A stretch of 64,000 nt of DNA from Rotaria sp. Silwood1 (lineage: Eukaryota; Rotifera; Eurotatoria; Philodinida; Philodinidae): assembly GCA_905250075.1 (NCBI GenBank), contig CAJNOP010000021.1:692363-756362 (forward strand), read 5' to 3'. The stretch's first letter is position 1, and each line of letters opens with the position of its first letter. A program made the position numbers and the translations under genes. The notes under the pieces were generated by a model. The model saw nothing but the letters and a program-made list of their open reading frames with translations, had not been told where the DNA came from and ran no database searches. Shown here piece by piece: positions 22,898-35,600 of this stretch.

Positions 22898-25468
22898 TGT
22901 GAAAAAAAATTCTTTTAATTTTACTTCTTAATGTGCAATGTCATGTCGGTACCAGTTGATTTTGATCTGTTGAACAATATTATATTTTTATTATTTATTT
23001 TCATGTTGTCTTGTGTGTATTATATAACCAATTCATGTGCATATGCATTACTTTTCTTTTTTATTAGATGTTTAGCTATGTAAAGAATAAAATCATCGTT
23101 AGTGTCAATGAAGCAATTGTTTTACTTTAAAAAGTTGAAATTTTCTAATAATGGGTATTGACAATCAAGTCGAAGTAAATAATTAGCTGATAAAATGAAA
23201 CACGAAGCTCCAGATGAATAAACTTTAGAGTATATGTAGTAATTTGATCATCATATTACACAAAATAAAACTTTACATGCTGAGAAAAATAATTCGATCT
23301 CTGAATTATTAGCATATATAGAAAAAAATATATACAACCAATCTTTTACATGTATTAACGCAGGAGTTCCTCGAACTGTAATTCGTCGATTGAGTTCCTA
23401 TTGAGCACACAATGAAGTCTTAGTAAGATTAGAAACAGCTTAAAAGAGTTTGTGTTCAAAGATCGGTCTAATGATTCTTGAAATATTCTGAAAGTTTCAA
23501 CCGAAAACAATATTCATGTGTCGAGATATTGAATTTCCAAGTACAGTTGATTTTTGTACTGTATACGTGGGAAGCGATTACTTGTTGAAAATTCAATAGT
23601 TCGACAAATGAACTTTCTTTTTGGCTAAAACGTTCAGGATAATATAAAAATCATTAGATCTATCTATGAAAACACTCATAACTTCACTCCTGAGAGGCAT
23701 GGCCACGAATCATTTTAGGATTTATATAGTCTTATCAAAATTTTCTTATGGATTCAATATGAGTTCAAGTAATGGATTATAGTTGGGGTAGTTCCCATTG
23801 TGAGCAAAATTTTCAATATAAAAAAAATGATGTAATTATATATGCAAATTTCACTAGTGGCGACGAATTGTGTGTTGAATAGTAACATTAATGCAGGAAA
23901 TACAATCTCACAAAAAAAGCATAAATAAGTTTGAAAACAAATGATTTCGAATTACGCAAGCAGTGATTCCAATTTAAAATTCATGTTAACAATTTTCTAC
24001 AGCTCTTACAACAAAAATGAGATTTATTAACAGTATATTCCTGTTATCTACCAATAAAAATATATTAAAAACAATACTGAACTAGTTGAAAACAAATGAA
24101 AATTCCGACAATTTATCTTAGAAAATTGATAAAAGTTTATTGTTTCTATTTTGATGTTAGTCTAATAGTAACATGTATTTCTGATAATTTTTTATGTTCA
24201 AATTTCATATTTCATTTTTGCTGAATATAGCGCAAAGTTTTGAGACATCTTTTGTTTTGTATATAACTGTCTTCAAGAACATGATAAAAAAATTGATCTT
24301 TTCTTTTTCTTTCAAAAGATTAGCATGATGGTTATTAACCATCTTCATGTCAAATACAAGTGAAAAAGAACGTCGATGTTGATTGATCTGGATGTTTTCC
24401 ATGAAATAAAACGTTTTTTCTTGTGCTGTTCTTAAACACATTGTCTCAAACTGGTAAGCTGGATGCACAAATCACTAGATTAAACTTACTTGACTGTTGA
24501 AAGAAATAGTAAAAAAGAATTAAGTTTAAGAGATACTTCGTCAGACTACCGATAAGATCTGTGGGGACCGTTTGGAAGTATATTTTAGATTTTGATCTTT
24601 GGTATTTAGTTGGAAAGATCATAGTGTGTATATACAACAACGAGAATCTTAGAGTTCTATACAGAATGTAGCTGTGAGCAAATAAGGGATACAAATGAGT
24701 CATCCTCATGAAGTCTATTGAAGTTTTCCATATTTTTCAATTTTTTTTTGTTCATTGCATATTTTTACTGAAAATTGATCAAATCTATAAGCGTTATATA
24801 CTATTCAATGACGCAAAATCTGCTCCACAAAATCCTCCTGAAGATCTTATCCGATGGTATCTTTTATTATGAATAAAAGTCGAAATATAAAAATTTATTA
24901 CGGATTTTCAAGCCAATTTTTTCAGGTATTTCAATCAAAAGAGCACTAGTATCCGTGTGCCCCAGAAAAGTGAAAACATATTCTGAAAGTCCGTCAAAAA
25001 ATCCATCTTTTTGACATAAAAATCATATAGAAAAAAGCACACAACGCTATTCAAAGAAATTTTTTTATAACAAATATGAATATTGTATACTTTTTAATCA
25101 AAGAACACATCATTTTTATGTAATTTTTAAAAATTTTTTTTTCTAATTTTGACTTAACTAATCGATACCAAAGTTGAAACTCTTTGTCAGATTCGTGTTC
25201 AGTATGAAAGGCTGAATCGAATAGAACATCTATATAATATTTTAACTAGTCTTGTAAGAAGCCAGCAGTGACAGTAATAGATACCTGTGTATAAAATCTA
25301 TTATAGTATATAGACTTCTGTAAAAAGTCGAACACTAAAGTGTTTTAACTTTTCTTCGTTTCATTTGAGAAAATGAGGGTCGAAAAATCAACAGCTTTTT
25401 TTGTCTTTGTAGAAACACACGAAAAGTGAAAGCACCACACCTATTCTCAATCTCTATTCTTTAAATAG
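22898..25468. other. Gene-poor 2.6 kb with repeat debris
   Basis: The PLEKHB 3' end carries AATAAA near 23086. Beyond it the sequence is AT-rich. 24950-25035 (GTGTGCCCCAGAAAAGTG ... AAAATCATATAGAA) resembles one end of the TIR element in the tomosyn intron. The overlapping minus-strand frames at 24205-24468 and 24446-24709 look somewhat protein-like, but have no recognised relative and no clear splice partner. Confidence 0.4.
24950..25035 (+). repeat. Possible solo end of the TIR element family
   Basis: The order GTGTGCCCCAGAAAAGTG followed about 50 bases on by AAAATCATATAGAA parallels the left end of the intronic element at 4330-4384 (GGCACCCAGAAAAGC then AAAATCATATAGAA). The intervening sequence differs. 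No partner end was found nearby, so this is a remnant or a coincidental partial match. Confidence 0.35.
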
Positions 25469-26407
25469 ACACTCACAACACTTTATTGAAATCGTAAACG
25501 AATCGAAGACACCGAGATACAACATCTTGTTAATGCTCTCGCTAACCACACCGTAATATGTAATTTACCACTCGTATTCATCTTGTCAATCTTCATATCA
25601 CACACAGACACTCACTACACTCAGTCTTGCCAATAATGAAAACGGTGCCTCAGGGGCACAATATCTTGCCAATATTCTCACAAATAAGACTGTAACAAAC
25701 AATTTGCTACTCATCTTTGTCTTCTCAATGTTCATTTTACACACAGGTACTCACCACACTCAAAATTGGTTCTAATCGAATTGGAGAGCAAGGAACAAAA
25801 CATCTTGCCAATGCTCTCACAAATAACACGGTGATATACAATCAGTACTCATATTCGTTTTCTCAATCCCCACTTTACACACAGACACTCACTACGCTCT
25901 ACCTAGGATATAATTTGGTTGGAGAGCCAGAAGTACAACATCTTGCCAAGGCTCTTGCACAAAACACAGTAATACACTAGTTACTCTGTATTTTCGTCTT
26001 TTCACTCTTCTGTTTCAATGCAGACACTCATCAAGCTCGACCTTGGAAATAGTCGAGTCGGGATATCCAGGGCACGGCATCTTGCCAATGCTCTCTTAAA
26101 CAATAAAGTAATACGTAATATATTATTCATTTTGGTCTTGTCAATTTGTACTTTTTATACAGACAGACACTCACTGCACTCGGCCACCGCAGAAATGAAA
26201 TACAAGATCAAGAAGCACAACACTTTGTCGATGTTCTCATACACAACATGGTAGTATACCATTTACGATTTATTATCGTCTTTTCAAAGTGCATTTTTCA
26301 TGTAGACACTTACTGCACTCGGTCTTGGATGTAATGGAATCGGAGTGGAAGTCCAACAACGATTGAAGCAAATTTCGAACAAAAACAAAACTTTGCATGT
26401 ATACTAG
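25469..26407 (+). pseudogene. 3' remnant of an NLRC3/RI-type leucine-rich-repeat gene
   Basis: Seven consecutive exons each encode one 28-residue ribonuclease-inhibitor-type leucine-rich repeat: 25469-25552, 25608-25691, 25747-25830, 25885-25968, 26024-26107, 26167-26250 and a terminal 26306-26407 ending in TAG. The six inner exons are exactly 84 nt and phase 0, with pattern TLTTLxLGxNxIGxxGxxHL and AxALxxNxT. The introns are 54-59 bp and also similar to each other (TTTTCTCAAT..CACTTTACACACAG), so the exon-intron unit was duplicated in tandem. The first exon has an in-frame TGA at its fourth codon. No N-terminal NACHT or other domain is found upstream. It is therefore best read as the 3' end of a degraded gene, or a truncated gene fragment. 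A role in sensing or scaffolding cannot be claimed. Confidence 0.8.
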
Positions 26408-29400
26408 TGGGATTGGGTGAATTGTTTTGAGACAGTTGCTTTCGAATGTTTTGCATGATGCTATCTGCGTGTGTGAATGTTGTTTTTATTGAGAAGAATA
26501 ATATATTTCATTTTATTTTATTGACGAATCTTTCTTTTGTGGAACTTCATCGGATATCAGAACATTCAGAAGCCAACGTAAAAATTAATTTATTGGGATG
26601 GCTTTATACATAACTATCTGTTCACAGTTGCTTTGAACAAGTGTAAGCATAATCGTTCGATGGTAAATCATTGTTGCTAGATAGTTGAAAGACGATTTTA
26701 AATGGATCTGCGACAAATATATTGGTTTTATTTCCAATGGGCAGGTGATTTCGGGTTTGAATTGTCTAACAATTTCTTTATAGATTGTTCGTCCTGTTTA
26801 GGACCACTACTTAAGTACACTTCAAATGCATTCTGAATATCGGAAGTTCTGTTGATAAGTAAAATAAGAAAAATTCTATTTATATGACTAATGCAAGATT
26901 TTCTTGTGACTGATTATTCTCATCGAAATTTTGCTAAAATATGGCGAACGTAGTATCTATTTGAATAGCTAATACCACAAGATGAGAATCAGATATTGGA
27001 ATTGGCTTTCACTAATGCGTTACCATTTCTTGTGAACGTTGTTAAAAACCTTGTTCAGCACTATTACTACTTGATATATTTATTTCTATTGCTGTATCCC
27101 CATTTTCAGTTTTTTGTTAAATTAATGAATGTAATATATTGATGACTTATTAGATGAAAATGGTGACGGTTGAGTTCTTATAAGATTTGTATTTCTTGTT
27201 TGGATCAAGCTGGTTGACAAAAATGGTTGACGAAGAATAATTCTATACATAGAAGATAATTCAACAGTCTGAGCAAGATCTACAACTATTCATTATTCCA
27301 GTTATTAATCAACTTATGAAACACCTTGACGATCGATTGCCATAATAGATGTTGATTTTCTTGATCAAGTTGATTTATATGCTGCTTTAATATGTTTACA
27401 TTTCTTCATAGGAATATTTTCGTAACTTCTTGCTTGAAAACTAGATGAATTAGAATTGATCAATCAATAATGCACTAGTGCCTTTTTATTTCTCAATCAA
27501 CGAAGAAGAAAATTGAAAATTGCTATATACGTTATCTTCTTATTTCATTGACGTATTTTTTCTCTAAATAATTTCAAAATTTTACTGAAGCAATCTTACT
27601 TTGGAAAGAAAGAAATAAACTAAGTAGTAATGACGCTATCCAACATTTTCAAAGCGAACGCTAATATCAGGAAAAAAGGTCAGAAAATTGCATTTGCTTG
27701 GCGAATACAGGTATGAGTGTATGTTTCGAACCTCCCTACTCTCACAATTTCAGACATACACGCATATCTGAATTGGAGCGATGACAGTATCGACTTGATG
27801 CAAATATTACTATCTCAAACCCAAACTTATATGAAGTGATAGATGAATTAAAGAAAGATCATGTGTTCAAGATGCCTACGATGAAAACTACTTGACATGA
27901 ATATGAATAATCCTTTACGGAATAAAAGAATTATTTGTCACTAGATACATAGCTTAATAAGATTAGCAAAACTAATACAAAGTTGTATTTGACTATTCTT
28001 TGTAGAATACTGCTAAATAAAATGTGTCGATAAAGCAGGAAGATAAATCAATTAGTCTTAATTCTTCGATGTAATTGAACGAAACCCTCATTCATGTAAA
28101 GTCAGGCCACTAATTGGCCGAATTATCCATTGAAATGACGCTTCCTAAATGAACAATATTAAACAGCTTCTGATCGGAAAAGAGTAGAGAATTACATGCA
28201 AAAATATGTCGATCATTTTCAATGGTCGAACTTTTCGGATTTCAATGAAAGCCAACCATACACAAGAAGAGTTGGTCAATGAATAAAATCATAGTATTCC
28301 TTTCTTTCAATTTTCTACCATTTTTAAAATCATCCTGACCAGAAATACATGGAAATAGGTATCGCAATCCTGGACCTATCTTCTAATTGATTGACACAGT
28401 TTTTGTTTGTGTACATTAGCAATCAAGAAAGGCATGCAGACACTTCTAATTTTTTTTTCTAACTAGCATCAGAGTACCACTATTGTTTTCAACTACTTAA
28501 TATTTTGTATGGAGTTTTTCGTTTTTTTACGAAGTGTTCGACCGTATCTCAACGAATTAATAATAAAAACAACAGTCACGTTTTATGAATTCGTTTTCTA
28601 TTATAAGAAAAAGAGTAAATTTTTATTAATAGTCAAATAAAAAGTGTACTATATAAAATCTGCATAATTAATCCTTCGTCGTTGTCGTGGGATCTAAGTG
28701 AACCTACGTTACAGTTTTTCATGCAGTATCACATAAAGACTTCATGTTTCGGGTTAGTTCTCTTCTCTAGTCTGTAGTCTTTTGTTGGTACATAATATTC
28801 GTGTGAGACATCACAAATAGGTCTAAAATAAAAAGAAAAATGTAGATATGAGTTCACATGAACTCACAATAACTACAGTATTATGAACATCATTTGTCAT
28901 TTGCTTTCTGTTTGTCTTTCTTCTTCAAACAGCATCAAAATGGTAATTCATAAGGTGTGTGAAGAAAAAGATTAAAACAGATTTTTCATTCAATGTGACG
29001 ATTTTTCGATAGAAGAAGGGTTAGTGAAGATGGAGTTACACTTTATTTGGCTTTTTCATATCATAAATCGTCCCTACATACAGATGTTTCTACGCTTTAT
29101 ATATGCAGGAATCAAGACTAATCAAAGAGAACAATATAATTGTGTGAAATATAATACTACAAGATAAAGACAAAGCTTAGAGTAATAGTAACATGTATGG
29201 TAAAGACAAAATAGTAGTCTAACCTAGCCTTTACCGTTACGTTAAACAAATAAATTCAAATATGAATAGCATCATCATTGTGATAAAGCAACTAAGTTTT
29301 AACTGTCTTTTAATCATGAAAAAGAATAAGACAAAAATAAAAAAGACTTAAGGGAAAAAAGTTTCTCTTTCTTTTTATAAAGAAAAGAGCATCAAAACCT

Positions 29401-29723
29401 TTATATAACATAAATGAAAAGCTTGAATGAAGCAAAAGTATCCTATTTTGATTATTTCTCTGGATGGGTTCAGGCAGATCCAGGACAACAACGAAGGATT
29501 AAAGCGCAACCCTATGTTACTTTGAAAAAAATAATTTTGGCAAATGATTTTTTGTTTTTTTTTTCAAATGTAATTATTTCTATAAAAATTTGCTCATAGT
29601 AAAGATATCACTCATATTTACCATACATCAATTGTTAGATTATCTTAATTCAAAAAAAAATCTGCTGTTTAAAATATGCTTAGACTACCAAATTTAATTA
29701 ATGTGACTAGAGTTAATATTCAA
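26408..29723. other. Gene-poor 3.3 kb
   Basis: No supported exon. The block 26690-27500 has a patchy, slightly less AT-rich composition and could be decayed coding or transposon sequence, but every frame is interrupted and no family is recognised. The plus frame at 29414-29599 is antisense to the 3' flank of the next gene and is not called. Confidence 0.4.
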
Positions 29724-32621
29724 TTAGCAAATCTGAAATCGAGGATTGATGTAGATTTTTTTTTCATTTGCATATCGTTGAATACATAGATGAAATGATA
29801 CGTGTTCACATTGTTCATTATTCCACCACCATCCATGTTCATTGTTTCCTTCATATGAACACGCAATATTTAAATATTTAGCATCGTATAAAGCGGCGCC
29901 ACCAAATGCGGATTCAACTTCTATTAATGAGATATTACGTGGAATAGGTTCTTGATGGATTTTAACTAAATGCTTAGTTAAAAACGTTCGATCAATAAAA
30001 AACGATGTTAGTTCTTTTATACGTTGCCAACAATCAAACGGTAATATTGATTTAATACGTAATGCCCAAATATCATAATATTCTGTTCGTTGTGTTGCTG
30101 TCATTGCAATCCATGAAAAACGTTCATAAATAAAATTCGAAAGAAAATCTTTTATGTCAAATGAAGGTGATGAACCTACATCCACATCAAGCACTAAATA
30201 ATAATCAAATGATGGTACTTCTTCACGAACTTGTTGAAGAAGAGTATTCCGACATGAAGCAATACGAGCAGTACCTAGAAAATATAATGAAGTTCAAATG
30301 ATGAACAGTTCTCCGCATTTTCATTGCAAGATATTAAACGACTATCATAAAAAACTATCCTTACGATCCTAACTTAGTCATCATTTAAGCTGCATTTACT
30401 GAGCATAAATTTTACTTTTTCAACTCAACAAAATATCCTATAATATGAATTTATGACTTTGTATACGACAGCCACAAACGGCCATAACTTTTTCTGAGCT
30501 GCTGTTTTTTGATGACTGATAAAAGCATTTTTTTTCAAGTTTTGTATACGTATGTATAATATGAAACTTTGTTCTACATTATATGATACATGTGATTATT
30601 TTAATGTACAGTATTACACTCTTAAGATTTTCTTGGTCGCAAATAAAAAGACAGCTAATTTTTCCTCATTTTATTTGACATGCATACTTCTTTGCGGTGT
30701 ATTCTCAAGACTTTTCCTATTTACGTAACTTTTTAATATATCGGATGGATTCTTTATGGAAAATGTTCAATAGTAATCAGTACGTGAAAGTCACCAATAA
30801 GTAAGTGTGAGTCTCGGAAGACAAGGATGAAAATAAGATCTATACCCATGCCCTTCATTCAAAACTCTCAACTTTGAAGATATATGGATATCTACGATGT
30901 GGATGTAGGTGTGAGAACAGATGTAGACTTATCGATGTAGTTGCAAGGCTTCTATCAAATAATACTCATACGAAAATCCTCTCAGATCCGTACTAAGACC
31001 AGCTATAAATATACTCTATCTAACAGTTTGCTTTATTTTTATCTAGTAGAAAAACTTTAGAACTAAAAGAGTTAAAATGCCTCCTAGGTCATCACGGTAG
31101 AGTATTGCACGGGTATAACTTTTTGTATCCGTATCCGTCTCGAACAAGGATTCATCAACTCGTACTCGTAACTTTTTTACCCAAATTTTACCCGTAGTCG
31201 TACTCTAATACCAGAAACCGATCGTATTCGTACTGTAACCATAATCAAAATTCAGAATATCAGTTTACTATTTTACTTAGCTTCAATGAATAAGAATGAA
31301 ATAATAACATTTATATGATGACGACAAACAATTACGAGAAACTACAAGAGCAGTATGTAAAGAAAGAATAAGAGTCATAGTCTCTAGAGATCATCCAGTT
31401 TTGCTAAATCTTCTTTCGTTAGTTGCTGAACTAGTCGAAATACATGATGAAATCATAGCTAAATGAGATAGTTGCCTATAAACAACTGAATAAGTTTACC
31501 ATCGCTTTAACATTTCAGAACCTTTTGGAACAAAAAAAAATTCTTTTTCATGCATTTATTTATTTCATCGAATCTATAGAAATCGGTATCATCGGAATGC
31601 GTCATCATGTTTTCGACTGAATGATCCCAATAGGTCGTCGATAGTCGGTAGATTGGTACAGGGGTAAAACTTTTTGTTCCCGTACCCATCAGTTGCAATA
31701 TTCTACATCACAATAGATCTTCATTGTTTGATTATCCACATCTATGAATATGATTTCAAGATTAAGTCAGGTAATTACAACTTGAGGTAAATGATAGCCT
31801 ACCATGGTAAGAATATCGAAATAGGAAGATGGTGGAAAGATTTTCAGGGTTATTGGTCAAAACAGATCATAGCCTAACAGAACCATTCACTAGTTGCCAT
31901 CATTTTACAGCTACTTCGAAGCTCGTACTATATTATTGGAATCATCAATGTGAACAACAATTTCTATAAAATCAGTGACGTCAGTAAAAAATATTGCTTA
32001 CAATTCTTTGTTGACTTTTATCTTCATATAAGGTAGACATTAAGTTAATAGTAGTTTTCTCTGTTAGTAGACAAAATACCAGAAAAGTTTTAAATAAATA
32101 TAGGAAGTAAGGAATACTTGTATGATGCAAAACAATATTTATTTGCATAGAAACTCACGTGAGGGAACTTGCCATCGTTGTTGTCCTTTTGAATAAACAC
32201 GAATATGATCTAAATCATTTTTCCTCCATTCATTTAAGAATTTTAACGTCTCATCATGTGAATCAGATTCACCGAGATAAATTCGATAGTCACCAAATAA
32301 TGCTGTAATGGCGTGAACATTCCGTTGAAAACCAACAAGATTTTTTTTTACATTTCGACAACAAGAAGCAATAACTATGGTAAAATTTGATAAATTAACA
32401 TCTTCTATTTTTAATAAAGGTATTAGTGGGTTTTTATTTATTGTTCGATTATCTTTCCAAAAAGGTACTGTAGAAAATGGATATGATTTTACAAAATTAT
32501 TATAAACAATAAATGTATGAATAATAGAAATAACACAAATAATTATTATAGTAAAAATCATTGAAATAATGCATAGAATCAAACAAATGATATTTATCGT
32601 ACGAAGACCACGTAGTTTCAT
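29724..32621 (-). CDS. Type II membrane glycosyltransferase, DxD type (GT69-like)
   Basis: Two exons, 32159-32621 and 29724-30274, joined across a 1.9-kb intron in phase 1, encode 337 residues. An N-terminal basic start is followed by a hydrophobic anchor at about residues 9-37, as in Golgi type II enzymes. The lumenal part has NFTIVIASCCRN, GESDSHDETLKFLNEW, TARIASCRNTLLQQVREE, YYLVLDVDVG with a DxD metal/nucleotide-sugar motif, and WIAMTATQRTEYYDIWALR. The combination of SxDxTxxxL, RIAxxRNxxL and a DxD resembles GT69 alpha-mannosyltransferases such as cryptococcal CMT1, but this is from memory of motifs, and the sugar and acceptor are unknown. The C-terminal GGAALYDAKYL and CEHVSFHLCI are typical of acceptor-side elements. 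The donor is a strong GTGAGT. Confidence 0.65.
30275..32158. repeat. Large intron with two GGGTA..TTTTT..TACCC-type repeat copies
   Basis: The intron of the glycosyltransferase gene contains CGGGTATAACTTTTTGTATC at about 31111 and GGGGTAAAACTTTTTGTTCC at about 31661, in the same direction. Between them are degenerate CGTACTCGTAAC and TACCCGTA strings (31140-31215). The rest is AT-rich, with TGTGGATGTAGGTGTGAG near 30898. No gene is seen; the small minus frame at 31507-31698 covers the second repeat. Confidence 0.45.
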
Positions 32622-35600
32622 CTGAGAAATAATTTTTCTTCTTTGAACCAGTAATAGGATATACTTTCTTGATTATTATCTTTTTCTTTTTGTTGTGTTC
32701 TTATCGTCCACCAATTGACGAAAGTAATAGTTTAAAAATACAACCTATATACGCCAGCAACATAATAAATTGTGCTTTTTTTTTCTGTTCTACAAAATAG
32801 ACTTTGACATCGTCCAATAAGCATTGATTTTTTATACTGAAACCTCGTTTCACACACGCATATATGTACCTTGTTACGACACTACTTGTCACAGATGATG
32901 ATTACAAATATTTTTTTACATCATTTAATGTGCATTCACTGTATACAATGAGAGTAACAAAAAAATACTCGATTTCTACTATTGTCAAAAATTAAATATT
33001 GACTTTATTCTTACTTTTATTAAAATTAAAATTTAACAAATGAGACTTTAATTCAAACTCTCAAGGTACTGAAAAAACCTAATATATTTCATCATTACAT
33101 TTTGACTATCGTGCTTCACCACGTTGACAGATAAAGAAAAAAAGCTCGTTTATTACCTTCGAAGATGGAGGTCGTATATTACCTTCATATACGATTGTAG
33201 AGATATACATCGTTTATTAGCATACGCCAACTTTTTTTCTCTTGACTATTGACTCTCCTAAATCGTAAAAAAATGTATTTTATATGATTGTCATTACGAA
33301 AATAATTCTTCAGTAGTTTTGAATTGATTTATATCTATATTATGAATGTAATTATTATGCAGCATGTCATCATTTGTAATTTATAGGTTGAAATGGCAAT
33401 AGTTTTACTAAAAAAGAAGAAAATGATTCACATTTCTAAATCCATATTAGACGTCTCATTACAAAGAAAATCTTTTGGGTATTAATAGGAGATGATAATT
33501 AGCCTTTTTGAATTGTTCTAGAGATCAATGAACTATATATATTAAATGGAATAGAAATGTTTGAAACATTTCTTCTGGTTAATATTGTTTGAGATAAATC
33601 AAATATGATTAGAACAAAAACATAGTTATCACAAGTCTATACTAATTAAATGTCGAACTGATGTATTTCATGTACGATAACAAGTAATTGCGGATAAGCA
33701 TATTTTTCTTTTATGATGTAACCAAATATAAAATTCAAACTTCAAACAAGTTAACTGCAACGTAACAATCGTTTATATGGTGACAATACATTGACGTAGA
33801 CGGAAAGGCTTGACAACTCAAATTAAGATTTTATTCATATATAGTTCATATATAAGCTCTATAAAATAGGAAGGAAACAACGGGGAATGATTTTTTTTTC
33901 AGGACTAATAAGACTTCTTAGGATTGTTCAAGATCAATTATTGTTATTTGTGATTTCTTCGATCTATTCAATTTGTTTTCTATTGTGTGCTCTTGGTTCA
34001 TTTATTCAATATATCAATACTAACATTTTGATGACAAGAAGATATTCTGATTGAAACAATGATTTTAAGGAATATTCGTATAAATCAATAGCATTCATTA
34101 TGATATGTAATGTTACCATCTTACATAATATTACTATGAAAAATATTGAAAACATATTCGTAATACAAGAAACATCATCGATTATTAAATAAGTATTTAT
34201 AATCATATGAAAATAGCTTGTCTTATTGTATTTTGTAAAAGCTTGTTTTGGTGAACGTTAATTTTTCTCATGGAACATTCATTTTTTTATTTAGTAAATA
34301 AACACCAAGAACGGTTTACAAGGAATTTATTATTCTTGACAAGAGTAGATTGCATAATATCGACAAAACGTTTATTGTTGTTATAGAACAATTCATCGTT
34401 TGAGTAGCTATTTACCTTGATCAAAGGGATTAGCTTTTTTAAGAAGCACTTAACAGAATTTCAAGTCAAAACATAATCTTTGCATATTCACTTCTTGATT
34501 TGATCGTCTTCTATTTGAGATAATATTAATTGATCTTATAATCTTCATTGATATCAAACTTTGAAAGCTGAGCTCAACTATTGAAGTTTCATTTCAAGTT
34601 TTCAAGTACGACTGTAACTGTTTAATTTTTAAAACAATTAAAAATTTTTATGTATACTTCGCTTGTCGAGAATACCATGAAAAAATACACACGAGAGATG
34701 TATCTTGTGGAGGATGTCACAAAATCTTATCAGAATAAAACAAACATGCAGAAGATATTCGAAGGTCAATTAAATACTTCCATAATGGAAAAGTCAATAT
34801 GAAAAAAAGGGTAGTTCTAATAATGAGTTTGTGTCAATCTTGTAAACTTTTCTTGTTTTCCTTTTCAAAAATGAAGACAGTTTTATTTATATAAAAGCTA
34901 AAAGATTAAAGATACTTGTTTCATTTAGAATCATGGGTATTGTTAAATAAAAACTCTATAAAAAATTTCAAATTTATCATGAAATTTTCTCGAATTGACT
35001 AAATATTTTAATTGATTCAAATCTGTCGTTTGTTGACTATTTTCATTGGTTGTCTATGAACAAGCTCAAGGATAAACTAAATAGAAATTATTAATTTTCT
35101 TTCACTGACATTGTCGGATTACTGAAAACCATTAGAAAGTTGACACTAGTTGAAAGAGAAAAGCTATATTGATTTGACATGAAAAAAATATCTCTATCAA
35201 CACTAATTATATAGAACTTATGAAAAAATCTCTTTGTATGAATGCTTGATATTATCACTCTAAAAGGTTTGAATCCCGGACATAATCCAATGTTAACTAA
35301 ATCACTCAAATGTTTATTATCAATATTTGCACTAGTGAAGAATTTTTTTTTCGAGATTTTTCAAATAATATTCAATACCCTTGCACACTTATATGTTATC
35401 ATCTTTTTTTGCTCTTGAATGTATATGAAAAAAAAATTATTGCTACTTTAGAATGAGAGAACAAAAATAAATGTTGATCTTGTATGGAAACTTGATCCAT
35501 TCAAAATTTGATAAATAAAAGTCGTGCATAAAAAGAAGAAAAAAAGTAAATGAATATGAATTAACTAGAAGTTCGACGTGAAATATGTCACAATATGCTA

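Noticed and set aside
24205..24709. Overlapping minus-strand frames of 87 codons each
   Set aside because: Somewhat protein-like and near a CCAG acceptor, but no family, no consistent two-exon model and no conserved motif; left as intergenic.
26690..27500. Decayed coding gene on the minus strand
   Set aside because: Every frame is interrupted every few dozen codons and no conserved block was recognisable.
35260..35300. AGGTTTGAATCCCGG resembling a tRNA T-loop
   Set aside because: The T-stem does not pair properly, and no D-arm, anticodon arm or acceptor stem can be drawn around it.
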